Part shown: positions 45,702 through 55,006 of the stretch, piece after piece | Layout of the letters: each line of letters begins with the position of its first letter | How positions within the stretch are numbered: position 1 is the first letter of the stretch | Source: JAFEDN01 sp963712715 | GTDB taxonomy: Bacteria > Pseudomonadota > Gammaproteobacteria > Coxiellales > Coxiellaceae | Assembly: GCA_963712715.1 (NCBI GenBank) | Contig: CAVQJI010000009.1 | Coordinates: 121,710 to 185,709, forward strand | Direction: 5' to 3' | DNA: 64,000 nucleotides | Position numbers and translations under genes: made by a program | The notes under the pieces: generated by a model | What the model was told of the DNA's origin: nothing | The model's database searches: none | What the model saw: only the letters and a program-made list of their open reading frames with translations

Positions 45702-46484
45702 ATGAGACAATTAGTACGGTTATTATTACTTTCAAGGATAGGTTCAAACGTTCATGCAGAAGATAAACCGCAAATACAAAAGCCCGCAATTTCTTCCTCT
45801 CTTTATGTATGCGATTCTTATACTAATAGAGGTTTTTACGATCCTTCGACGGATAATCAATTTAACTTAGAGTTAAGAAAACCCGACGGTTGTGGTTCTT
45901 TTATTTTTGGAACTTCAGTCTCAAGCGATCAATTTCTTGAAGACATGGAAAGCATCTCCGATAAAATGCCAGAGTTATGCAATGTGACGGGTATTGACTC
46001 TAAACCCTATAAAAAAATTGTTTTTCAAAAATTATATACCCTCACTCCCACGACGGGTGTAGTTCCCGAATTGGTCGACCAGTGTTATGCCGCCACATTG
46101 ACGGCAGAAAAAACTTTCAATCCGGATTCTTCCGCGATCAAATGTCTGGATAATTATTATTCGCAGTCCGTTACTGAATACAGTGATAGTATAAAAAAAT
46201 GTGAAAGTAAAGGGCTCGGCGGAGCCGCTCTACTGGTTGGGGTATCCACTGTTTTGCTTTTAACGGGAGTCTGTCTGTGGAATCGCTCCCGAGAAATAAA
46301 AGAAACCTGTACGCATTTGGGTGATAAAATACATAGAGCTTGCTCTTCATTTTGGGGAACTGGCCGTGCGCATGGAAGACGCAACAGCGATATTATTCAA
46401 CCCGATGATGTTAAACTTGCGAATGTGGTTGATGTGGAACCCCTCCTCCCAGGCGGAAGTGAACAGATTCTTTCGCCATCATAG
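45702..46484 (+). CDS. Cys-containing secreted or membrane-anchored protein, unknown function
   Basis: About 260 residues from the ATG at 45702, chosen over the upstream GTG at 45657 because GGAGGT lies just before it. A short hydrophobic N-terminus ending VHA-ED may be a weak signal peptide. The next 150 residues contain six cysteines (in YVCDS, DGCGS, ELCNV, DQCYA, IKCLD, KKCES), enough for three disulphides. A membrane segment follows (GGAALLVGVSTVLLLTGVCLW), with a charged, presumably cytoplasmic tail ending in VEPLLPGGSEQ. No family recognised. Confidence 0.6.
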   Translation: MRQLVRLLLLSRIGSNVHAEDKPQIQKPAISSSLYVCDSYTNRGFYDPSTDNQFNLELRKPDGCGSFIFGTSVSSDQFLEDMESISDKMPELCNVTGIDSKPYKKIVFQKLYTLTPTTGVVPELVDQCYAATLTAEKTFNPDSSAIKCLDNYYSQSVTEYSDSIKKCESKGLGGAALLVGVSTVLLLTGVCLWNRSREIKETCTHLGDKIHRACSSFWGTGRAHGRRNSDIIQPDDVKLANVVDVEPLLPGGSEQILSPS

Positions 46485-46517
46485 TTACGATTCCAGCCGT
46501 TGGGAGAAATCCACTCC

Positions 46518-46555
46518 GCAGGATCCAGAAACCCGGCAAGTTTCTGGGATCCTGC
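46518..46555. terminator. Hairpin between convergent genes
   Basis: GCAGGATCCAGAAAC and GTTTCTGGGATCCTGC pair around CCGGCAA, with one bulge. It lies between two genes that converge, so it may terminate both. It shares GCAGGATCC with the repeat in the coaBC 3' end. Confidence 0.5.
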
Positions 46556-46584
46556 GAATGCATTTAACTGAGTGCGGTTGGGCT

Positions 46585-47172
46585 TTAAACAATATTATTA
46601 GGACTGGGGGGATCATAAAGACTATTCAAATTTTCGCTTGGATCCTCGTCATCAGATTTTGAAAAATTTTCAGATGTCGATGACTTGTGGCGGCGCGTAT
46701 GAACTAAAGTATTCATGTTATCAGCAACCCCTATCTCCGTTTTCGTTTTACGAGTAGCTCCTTTTATCGGTATAATATTATTGCTTCGAATCTTTTCAGT
46801 ATTATAAAGATTGCAGATACCTAAAATTAATTGTGAGGATCCTGCGCCAGCCCTGACATAATCTGCTATGTCACGATCAACAGGATCGATAAAATGGTCG
46901 TATACAGAGTATAGCACCATACCTAACCCGCATAATACAAAAAAGCTGTTAGTAAATTGCGCTATTAGATAATTTCTTGAAAAATGGCAACATCGCGATT
47001 GTGAGTTTTGCTCAACGACTATCCGTCGACTGCTCTCTTCCGATCCATCTCGAGAATCAGGTCTATTGGAATTTGGTAGATCTATGAGTTCCTCATCTAT
47101 AGCCGATTCTTGATCGCTATGTATAGAAGCCGCCCGGCTATTCTTGTTGATAAGAGCGTCTGTTTTGCTCAT
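46585..47172 (-). CDS. Small two-segment membrane protein
   Basis: 195 residues. A disordered, acidic N-terminal region of about 65 residues is followed by TNSFFVLCGLGMVLYSVYDHF and AGAGSSQLILGICNLY, then a hydrophilic Ser/Asp-rich tail. The segment order and spacing resemble the 139-residue protein at 16899-17318, perhaps a distant paralogue. AAGGAA precedes the ATG. It is 25 bases downstream of the giant OTU-like gene on the same strand, so the two may be co-transcribed. Confidence 0.6.
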   Translation of the reverse strand: MSKTDALINKNSRAASIHSDQESAIDEELIDLPNSNRPDSRDGSEESSRRIVVEQNSQSRCCHFSRNYLIAQFTNSFFVLCGLGMVLYSVYDHFIDPVDRDIADYVRAGAGSSQLILGICNLYNTEKIRSNNIIPIKGATRKTKTEIGVADNMNTLVHTRRHKSSTSENFSKSDDEDPSENLNSLYDPPSPNNIV

Positions 47173-47196
47173 AAAATTTTCCTTTATAAAATTTAG

Positions 47197-50100
47197 TTAA
47201 TTAAAAAAATTATCACAGCTCCTGTAAAGGCGGCTATCCACATCTGCATGTTCGATTCCGGAAAAATCATGATTTCTCTCCAGCTCTTTACGAAAGATTG
47301 TCAGGTTATTAATAAGCTGTTGACGTTCCTTGAATTCCATGGTTCCAAAACCCGGAATATGCCGGGATATTTCAGGCCATGGCTCATCGATAAAAGACCA
47401 TCGGGAAATCCTGCTCTGATCGTTTTTGCGACTGCCCCATATAGTAATTATTCTTTTTATGACAACATAAAACAAACTGATAGCGCTGTCAAATCTATCA
47501 CAAATATCTTCTTCGATAGTACTGTCAATCAAAGTGAAGAATTTACTGATTTTGGAAATTTCACCAAAATGAGTCATTTGTCTAAATGAAAGTAAATTGC
47601 GATATAAATTTTTCAATACTAAAATGCTCATTTCAATCAAATCTTTATTTATTTTATTTTGGCAAATGTGATTATCTAAATCCGGGTCTTCGCGATAATC
47701 GAGAACGGCATATCCCATTAATCGTGAAAGCAGCATGAAGTTGATGAGCAAGCTGGAAGCAGTAGAGAGAACAGGATTTAGTTTCTCATCCTGCTGCAGT
47801 TCGTCACGAAGAGATTTACCATGACCAGTGGATTTTTGCAATATCTTTAACCATGAATTGTTAATATAGCCAGATTCTAATTTTTTTCCCTTTTGAAAAT
47901 TATTGTATACGGTTATTAACCAGTTCTCTTCTTCAATAAATTGAATAGACGCCTCCTGCCATTTTTTTCTAATACTGGGTTGCGTCCAGAATTGTTGTTC
48001 AATTTGACTTTTGTATCTTTTAAAATCCGAATCAAGGATATGTTTTTTTATGCATTTTATCAAATCGTCAGATTTAATGGTATATTTTTTAAACTCCTTG
48101 CTTTTAAAAGGTTGAATATAACCGGTTAATGCTGGTTTATTATCCCTGGAATAATTAATAACAATGGTTAAAATTCTGTAAGGTTTCTTGAGTTTACTTA
48201 TTTCTTCTTTAATTTCTTCTTCTATGTCGCGACTTTCGTCTTTCAATGCAAATTTAAACTGGATTGTCTGGCCTCCTGATAAAGTTGCATGCTTTTCGCG
48301 GTCGGAGTGAATAGTACGAACGAAGCTAAGCCCGTCGCCATAGTTTTCGATGGCTATGCAGAGAAGCTTCATAAGAGCCTCACGCCGTTCTTTTGGTTGT
48401 AATTTGGAGGAGTTTCCTTTACAAAAGGTGTAAAATTGATTAAAAGAAACCTGTCTATAATTTTCTATCGAGGTTTGAGTTTCATCGTGGACGGTTTTGC
48501 ATTCCATTTCGTAAATTTTTAATTCATTACGAAGATATTGTTTAACGCTATTGTTATTGAGGGCCGTTTCTTCCATGGGGATTCTTCGGGATTTAACATA
48601 CTCTAATCGCTCATAATGGCCTGGACGAAATCGTACGTGAACAGTTTTTTTCTGATCTGGATTATAGGTTTGAGGTATCGCGTTCCTGGCGGCATAAAAA
48701 TGCACTGTAACTTTAAATACAATGGCGATAATCCCCAGTTCATGAGGTAACAGCCATCGTCCTTTTTTACCAAAATACTGCCCATATTCTTTTTTTATTT
48801 CTGAATTTAAATGAGAATCCCATTCAAACCCCTGACTCCGCTCTTTATCATAGGCACAACGAGCGGCCTCTAAATCCTTCAACGAAAGAATCAATGCTCT
48901 TAATGTACTATTTTCTTTAGTAAGCGCAATATGATATTGGGATGCTGTTAATAATTCTCCGGATGGAACGTATTGATTAATAAATTCCATGATATCAGAG
49001 TGTTTTTTAAGTTCTTCATGAAATTTATCCCACCCATTTGGATTTTTCTGTTTTTTTTCAAATTCTTGCCAGCTTTGTAACAAGATACCAGAATTTTTTC
49101 CCAGAGATATCTTGTCCATAGTTGCTGCTTTAATACCTTCCACTATCAGGTCCTGTAGTGGTTTGCATTCATCTTTATTGTCATTGTCCGCGATTTTGCA
49201 GATTTCAATTTGTACGGCCTCTCGTTTTTTTTCTAATTCTGAACAAATATATTTATTTTTGAATTCGTTCCATTCTCCTAAAACGGCATGGAATGGGCAG
49301 TCGCCATTTCCCTCGGTTGTCATTGGCTGTAATTTTTGTTTCTTGCCCGATTCAGTTTTAGGTGACAAAGATTTTTGATTGGGGGATCTGTTTATTAATA
49401 ATTTATCTATCAAAAATTCAGATTTATAGTTTAATTTCCCGTAGGTGTATAACAGGCTGACAAACATGAGACGATTCAGGCTGTCTAAATAAGAAATAAT
49501 GTAGGACTGTAGCGGACAGGTTGAATCGGTTTTTTTGTCTAACTCGAAAAATAGTGAAGTTTTATTCAAATGGTTCGAAAGAATGTAATAAATAGGTGTT
49601 ATTGATATCATTGACATTTTTGTTTTTTGCCCCATTTCTTTTTTTAAAGCTTTTATTTCTTCGTTTTGAGATTTTATTTGTTCATCATGCTTTTTCCAGA
49701 TTTCAAGCATATCGTCAAAGGATTTTGGTAAGGGGTTCAATGACCATTTCTTTGTTTTCAAAAATGCAGAGATAGCATTGTAATATACTTTTAGAAATTC
49801 ATTTTTTATTCTATCCAGATTTTCCAGTTCGGATTTTTCTAAAATAGTTTCGGATTTTGAATGATAGGATTCTTTCTGAAATTGGGCGCTTTGATGCAAT
49901 TTAAACCGAATTTGATAAAGATCGGATAAAGTAATTTGAAATTTTTTTGCCTGTTCGGGACTAAAAAGTTTATTTTGCTCTAAGAGTAAAATAATATCCG
50001 TGGTGCTTTTGGGCGGGTTAATATTTTTTGAATCATAAAATTTTATCCGATTGTGATATAAAGCTAATGAATACAGGGGATAGGTCAATAATTGCCAATA

Positions 50101-51657
50101 ATGCTGTTTAATCTTAAGTGGCGTTGTTTTTCCTTCCATTTCTTCATTTATTTTCTGATACATTTGATCGAACAGCGTTAATTGCGATATCGCTATCTGC
50201 TGTAGGGGTGTGTTGTGAGAATCTTCGGTTAACTCCTGCATTTTTTTATGATAGTCATTGAATAATTTCATTTGATCATTGCCGCTGATGTAATCAAGAC
50301 TGAGCAGAGAATATAATGAATGAGGATCCGTCTGTGTCTTGTCCTGCGTTAAAGAATTTATGGCTTCAATAATCCCGTTGACGGTTTTACGAAATTCCGG
50401 GTTGGAAGGATTGCCCTTTATGAGTTGTAAATTGGTGATGTCGACTTTATCGCAATAACCGTCCAGGCGAAAGCCGGGTTTTTCATTGAGGCTTTCGCCA
50501 AGGCTGACAATATAAAATTGAAAAAGCTTAAACCATTTTTCTAAATATTTTGCCGCCGGTGATGCTTTATTCGATTCCCAATCCGCATCTTTACTGTCGC
50601 CTGTGAGCAATAAACATTCCAAATCTGAGTAAGGGAGTAATTCCTTGCGGGTTATTGAGCCCAATGCGACAAGGCAGAACTCAAATGTCAGCGGTGGTGG
50701 ATATATTAAATTTGAGCACTCGGCGGCTATATCCTGTAATAATTTTTTAATATCCGCACTGTAGCGATGGGCGGCGTTGATTCTTTTTTCGCTATCGATT
50801 CTATCCAGGTGTCCGTCAATTAATTGCCGATTCAGTTTTTCACGGCTTTCTTTGAGTTGAATTCGGTATATTTTCCAGTCTTCTTTTTCATCGGATGGTA
50901 AAATATCCGGTTTGCGTAATTGATAAGCATAAGATAAATAGCACAGTAAATTTTTCTTCCATTCGATATCATAACTTTTTGTCTTTAATGTTTTTAGAAT
51001 GAGGGAATGAACAAAATGACAACCGGCGCCTTTATTTTCTGATTTTGACGATTGAGTGATAATATTTTCAATCGCCTTTTGTTGAAGCAGAATCGCTTTT
51101 TTTTCAACCGGTTCATCAGACAATGGGTAAAAATTTACTAATTGAAAGTTTGCGGCGCTTATTAATTTTATTTTTAATGAAGAAATTTCTTTTTCGACCG
51201 GTTGAGCTTTAAGCAAAGCCGCCTGGCAAAGATGATCCAAATTACCCAGCAATTCATCGATTTTTTCTTTTTCTTCGATAAATTCCTCTTTTAGGATGAT
51301 ATCCTGGCTACTGTCCAATTGTGAAATGCTTAAATGATGATCGGCTGCTATGGATTTAAATTCGTTGTTATTTAAATCTTTACATAAATTAATCACATCA
51401 TCATGGTACTGCCGGGCTTTACTGATATTTTTTTTCCTGGCCAGATATTCCGTTACGGGTTTTACTCGAGTGAGAATATTCTTAACTTCTTCCTGTTCGG
51501 TAATGATTTTTTCTTTAATTGAATTAAGCAAAGCCGAAAGCAGGAGCAGTAAATCTTTAAATTCCAAATCAGAGCTTGTTTTTTCTTCAGTGACGGATTG
51601 AGTCAGACAATCCAATTGTTCTAATAATCCAAGGATAGAGTCTTTGAAATTTTTCAT
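47197..51657 (-). CDS. Giant protein with nucleotidyltransferase-like and OTU-like protease domains
   Basis: 1486 residues from the ATG at 51657, preferred because TGAGGT lies six bases upstream; an in-frame ATG at 51681 adds eight. Numbering below uses the longer form. Residues about 335-360 read LVALGSITRKELLPYSDLEC, the GS..R.E...(S)D.(D/E) motif of GlnD/DUF294 nucleotidyltransferases (G341, S342, D353, E355). Residues 791-800, GNGDCPFHAV, with C795 and a distant GHYERL (H1022), match OTU-family cysteine proteases. N-terminal and central parts are helical or coiled coil; the C-terminal 450 residues are unknown. No signal peptide. OTU domains in Legionella and Chlamydia effectors remove host ubiquitin; the same is inferred here. 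Confidence 0.8.
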   Translation of the reverse strand: MKNFKDSILGLLEQLDCLTQSVTEEKTSSDLEFKDLLLLLSALLNSIKEKIITEQEEVKNILTRVKPVTEYLARKKNISKARQYHDDVINLCKDLNNNEFKSIAADHHLSISQLDSSQDIILKEEFIEEKEKIDELLGNLDHLCQAALLKAQPVEKEISSLKIKLISAANFQLVNFYPLSDEPVEKKAILLQQKAIENIITQSSKSENKGAGCHFVHSLILKTLKTKSYDIEWKKNLLCYLSYAYQLRKPDILPSDEKEDWKIYRIQLKESREKLNRQLIDGHLDRIDSEKRINAAHRYSADIKKLLQDIAAECSNLIYPPPLTFEFCLVALGSITRKELLPYSDLECLLLTGDSKDADWESNKASPAAKYLEKWFKLFQFYIVSLGESLNEKPGFRLDGYCDKVDITNLQLIKGNPSNPEFRKTVNGIIEAINSLTQDKTQTDPHSLYSLLSLDYISGNDQMKLFNDYHKKMQELTEDSHNTPLQQIAISQLTLFDQMYQKINEEMEGKTTPLKIKQHYWQLLTYPLYSLALYHNRIKFYDSKNINPPKSTTDIILLLEQNKLFSPEQAKKFQITLSDLYQIRFKLHQSAQFQKESYHSKSETILEKSELENLDRIKNEFLKVYYNAISAFLKTKKWSLNPLPKSFDDMLEIWKKHDEQIKSQNEEIKALKKEMGQKTKMSMISITPIYYILSNHLNKTSLFFELDKKTDSTCPLQSYIISYLDSLNRLMFVSLLYTYGKLNYKSEFLIDKLLINRSPNQKSLSPKTESGKKQKLQPMTTEGNGDCPFHAVLGEWNEFKNKYICSELEKKREAVQIEICKIADNDNKDECKPLQDLIVEGIKAATMDKISLGKNSGILLQSWQEFEKKQKNPNGWDKFHEELKKHSDIMEFINQYVPSGELLTASQYHIALTKENSTLRALILSLKDLEAARCAYDKERSQGFEWDSHLNSEIKKEYGQYFGKKGRWLLPHELGIIAIVFKVTVHFYAARNAIPQTYNPDQKKTVHVRFRPGHYERLEYVKSRRIPMEETALNNNSVKQYLRNELKIYEMECKTVHDETQTSIENYRQVSFNQFYTFCKGNSSKLQPKERREALMKLLCIAIENYGDGLSFVRTIHSDREKHATLSGGQTIQFKFALKDESRDIEEEIKEEISKLKKPYRILTIVINYSRDNKPALTGYIQPFKSKEFKKYTIKSDDLIKCIKKHILDSDFKRYKSQIEQQFWTQPSIRKKWQEASIQFIEEENWLITVYNNFQKGKKLESGYINNSWLKILQKSTGHGKSLRDELQQDEKLNPVLSTASSLLINFMLLSRLMGYAVLDYREDPDLDNHICQNKINKDLIEMSILVLKNLYRNLLSFRQMTHFGEISKISKFFTLIDSTIEEDICDRFDSAISLFYVVIKRIITIWGSRKNDQSRISRWSFIDEPWPEISRHIPGFGTMEFKERQQLINNLTIFRKELERNHDFSGIEHADVDSRLYRSCDNFFN

Positions 51658-51754
51658 AAAAACCTCAGTGTCGAAATCCATTCGCTAAAGCTGTCATTGC
51701 AGATTTAGAATTATAATAATTTCCTGTGAAAAATATCAAGAGGATTTTCTACTA

Positions 51755-51806
51755 TTCACCTCTTCCACAAGGGGAGAGGTGAAAAGATTGCGACTTTGAG
51801 CAGGTT
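51755..51806. repeat. Hairpin repeat related to 30730-30851
   Basis: TTCACCTCTTCC-acaa-GGGGAGAGGTGAA forms a hairpin and is followed by TTTGAGCAGGTT. Both parts echo the element at 30730-30851. It lies between tal and the giant OTU-like gene. Confidence 0.55.
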
Positions 51807-51827
51807 ATCAAGATAGGGATTTATTTT

Positions 51828-52919
51828 TTAAACATGACATTTTTTTTTCAGAGTTTCGGTTAGTTGATCAAAAGATTTGGCAAATTTTTCCACGCCCTCG
51901 TCTTCAAGCTGTTGGGTGACTTTGTCTATATGAATGCCCACTTTGGGTAACTGTTCGAAAATTTCTTTCGCTTCTGCGATATTCTGCTCAAGCTCGGATT
52001 TGGGATTTCCGTGGTCACGGTAAGCTTCGAGGGTTTCCATGGGAAGAGTATTGACCGTGTTTTTGCCGATTAACGCTTCAACGTATTTAACATCACTGTA
52101 GGCCGGATTTTTGGTGCTGGTACTAGCCCATAGCAGCCGTTGCTCCTGAGCGCCTTTTTCAGCCAGCTTTTTAAAGCGATTGGTGTTGATTAATTCCTTA
52201 AATAATTGATAGGCAATTTTTGCGGAAGCAATCGCGGCCTGTCCCTGTAAATTTTTTTGTCCCTGTTTTTCAAGAATGGGATCCACCAAAACATCAATCC
52301 GGCTCAGAAAAAAACTGGCCACAGAAGCGATGGATGTGAGCGATTTGTCCTGAGAAAGCCGTGTTTCCAGACCGGTCATATAAGCTTCGACAACTTTATG
52401 ATAGCGCGGCACACCAAACAGCAGCGTGACATTCACATTAATACCTTCGCTGATCAACTGAGAAATTGCGGGTAATCCTTCAAGAGTGCCGGGCACCTTG
52501 ATTAAAACATTGGGGCGATTAAGCTCTTTCCACAGCCGCCGCCCTTCCACGATCGTTCCTTCCGTATCCCGCGCCAGATGTGGGTTTACTTCCATACTGG
52601 CATAGCCATCTTTACCTCCCGTCTGATCATAGAGGCCGCGAAATTTATCCGCGGCATCACGGCCGTCGCGCAACGCAAGCGTTTCGTAGATATCGTGAAT
52701 GTTTTTGGTGTCTTTTAGCAATGTGCGAATCGTCTGATCGTAATCATTGCTTTCGGAAAAAGCTTTTTCAAAAATGGAAGGATTAGAAGTCAGCCCGCGC
52801 AGGCTGTCTTCCTCGATTAATCGCTGCAGTTTGCCGCTGGTGATCAGGTCGCGATTAATAAAATCCAGCCAGATCGACTGGCCGAGCTCTGTTAGTTTTT
52901 TTAAGGGATTTTTTTTCAT
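51828..52919 (-). CDS. tal: Transaldolase
   Basis: Non-oxidative pentose phosphate enzyme that exchanges a three-carbon unit between sedoheptulose-7-phosphate and glyceraldehyde-3-phosphate. 363 residues, the longer mycobacterial/cyanobacterial-type subfamily. The Schiff-base Lys is K141 in NVLIKVPGT. Other signatures: GLTSNPSIFEKA, GINVNVTLLFG and RLLWASTSTKNP. Last gene of the pgm-to-tal operon, 14 bases after tkt. Confidence 0.95.
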   Translation of the reverse strand: MKKNPLKKLTELGQSIWLDFINRDLITSGKLQRLIEEDSLRGLTSNPSIFEKAFSESNDYDQTIRTLLKDTKNIHDIYETLALRDGRDAADKFRGLYDQTGGKDGYASMEVNPHLARDTEGTIVEGRRLWKELNRPNVLIKVPGTLEGLPAISQLISEGINVNVTLLFGVPRYHKVVEAYMTGLETRLSQDKSLTSIASVASFFLSRIDVLVDPILEKQGQKNLQGQAAIASAKIAYQLFKELINTNRFKKLAEKGAQEQRLLWASTSTKNPAYSDVKYVEALIGKNTVNTLPMETLEAYRDHGNPKSELEQNIAEAKEIFEQLPKVGIHIDKVTQQLEDEGVEKFAKSFDQLTETLKKKCHV

Positions 52920-52933
52920 GATCTTTTCTCCTG

Positions 52934-55006
52934 TTATTTCTTTAATAATGCGAGCGCACGCTTACACACATTTTCCACACTGAACCCATAGTGGCTCATG
53001 ACCACCGGCCCCGGTGCGGACGCGCCAAATTTTTCCACGCTGATGATGTCGCCGCGATCACCGATATAGCGTTCCCAGCCTTGGGAAACACCGGCTTCCA
53101 CCGCAAGCCGTAAAGGAACCGACGGTGGTAAAACCGAATCGCGGTATTTTTGCGGCTGCGCAGCAAATAATTCCCAACTCGGCATCGAAACGATGCGCAC
53201 GGGGATTTTCTGCCGTAGTAATTTTTTTCCCGCCTCGACGATCAAACTGACTTCCGATCCGCTGGCGATCAAAATGATGGAGGGTTTGCTTTCCGGCGCA
53301 TCCACGAGAATATAAGCGCCACGCCGGAGTCCCTTCGCCGGTGCAAATTCCTTGCGGTCGAGAGTAGGGACGGCCTGACGGGTCAGTACTAAAGCGACCG
53401 GATTGTCGCGAGATTCTATGGCTACCCGCCATGCCTCCGCGGTTTCGTTGGCGTCGGCGGGCCGGATCACCACTAATTGCGGCACGGCGCGAAGATTGGC
53501 CAGTTGCTCCACCGCCTGATGGGTGGGGCCATCTTCCCCTAATGCCAGACTGTCGTGAGTGAATACATAAATCACCTGACGTCGCATGAGCGCCGCGAGC
53601 CGCATGGGCGGTCTCATATAATCGGAAAAAATCAAAAAAGTCGCGGTAAAAGGGATGATACCGCCGAAACTGGCCAGTCCATTGGAGATGGCGCCCATGG
53701 CATGTTCCCGCACGCCATAAAAGATATTGCGTCCTGCATAATTCCAGCCGCCGTCCACCGCTCCCTGTAAATCACCGTGGTCGGTTTGCGGAGTTTGGAA
53801 ATTACCGAAATTGATCAGCGCTGTTTTAGTGGATGGATTTAAGTCCGCGGATCCGCCAATGAAACCGGGAAGGGCAGGATTAATGGCCTGCATCACTTTC
53901 CCCGACGCATCACGGGTAGCCATGCCCTTGGCGTCGGCGGGAAATTTCGGAATGTTCTCGTGCCAGTTTTTAGCTAATTCGTTATGGATAAATTGATGGA
54001 GTTCCGCGGCCATGCCGGGATATTTTTTTTTGTAGGCTGCCAGTTTATCGTTCCAGGCTTTTTCTGCTTTTTTACCATCCATAATCGCCTTGCGAAAATG
54101 TTGTTCAGCTTCTTTGGGAATATAAAATTCAGGTTTTGGCGGCCATCCCAAAGCCTGTTTGGTTAATTTCACTTCTTCGGAGCCCAGCGGTGAGCCGTGC
54201 GCTTCAAACGTATCCTGTTTATGCGGAGAGCCGTAGCCGATATGGGTTTTAATCAGGATTAACGACGGCCGTGCGGTTTCCTGGCGTGCCACTTCGATCG
54301 CGTGATCGATCGACTGCAAATTATTGCCGTCTTCGATAACTTGTGTATGCCAACCGTAAGAGTGAAACCGCTGCTGGCAATTTTCAGTGAAATGCAGATG
54401 GGTCGAAGCGGACAGCGTAATGTGATTATTATCATACAGATAAATTAATTTGCCCAGCTTTAAGTGTCCCGCGAGGGAGGCGGCTTCTGCGGCGACGCCT
54501 TCCATTAAATCACCGTCGCTGACAATGGCGTAGGTAAAATGATTGATCAGCTTAAAACTTGGGCGGTTAAAGCGCGCCGCTAAATAAGCTTCCGCAATCG
54601 CCATGCCCACGCCGTTGGCAAAGCCCTGTCCCAATGGCCCGGTAGTGACCTCAACCCCGGGCGTCAGTTCACTTTCCGGATGTCCTGGGGTCATACTTCC
54701 CCATTGCCGGAACTGTTTAATTTGTTCCAATGGCAATGGGTATCCGGTGAGATGCAGCAAACTGTAAAGCAACATGGAACCGTGGCCTGCGGAAAGCACG
54801 AAACGGTCGCGGTCATACCATTGCGGATTAACCGGGTTATGTTTGAGAAAACGCGTCCATAAAACATACGCCATGGGCGCGGCGTCGAGCGGCAAACCTG
54901 GATGTCCGCTATCGGCTTTTTGCACGGCGTCAATGGATAACGTCCGCAGAGTATTGACGCAGAGTTGATCGAGATTTTTTCGTTGTTGTGGTTTCATTTT
55001 TCCCAT
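52934..55006 (-). CDS. tkt: Transketolase
   Basis: Thiamine-diphosphate enzyme transferring two-carbon units in the pentose phosphate pathway. 690 residues. Motifs: DAVQKADSGHPGLPLDAAP, LSAGHGSMLLYSLLHL, the TPP motif VSDGDLMEGVAAEAASLAGH, YGVREHAMG and TFLIFSDYMRPPMRLAALM. The start overlaps gnd by 13 bases. All expected active-site segments are present. Confidence 0.97.
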   Translation of the reverse strand: MGKMKPQQRKNLDQLCVNTLRTLSIDAVQKADSGHPGLPLDAAPMAYVLWTRFLKHNPVNPQWYDRDRFVLSAGHGSMLLYSLLHLTGYPLPLEQIKQFRQWGSMTPGHPESELTPGVEVTTGPLGQGFANGVGMAIAEAYLAARFNRPSFKLINHFTYAIVSDGDLMEGVAAEAASLAGHLKLGKLIYLYDNNHITLSASTHLHFTENCQQRFHSYGWHTQVIEDGNNLQSIDHAIEVARQETARPSLILIKTHIGYGSPHKQDTFEAHGSPLGSEEVKLTKQALGWPPKPEFYIPKEAEQHFRKAIMDGKKAEKAWNDKLAAYKKKYPGMAAELHQFIHNELAKNWHENIPKFPADAKGMATRDASGKVMQAINPALPGFIGGSADLNPSTKTALINFGNFQTPQTDHGDLQGAVDGGWNYAGRNIFYGVREHAMGAISNGLASFGGIIPFTATFLIFSDYMRPPMRLAALMRRQVIYVFTHDSLALGEDGPTHQAVEQLANLRAVPQLVVIRPADANETAEAWRVAIESRDNPVALVLTRQAVPTLDRKEFAPAKGLRRGAYILVDAPESKPSIILIASGSEVSLIVEAGKKLLRQKIPVRIVSMPSWELFAAQPQKYRDSVLPPSVPLRLAVEAGVSQGWERYIGDRGDIISVEKFGASAPGPVVMSHYGFSVENVCKRALALLKK

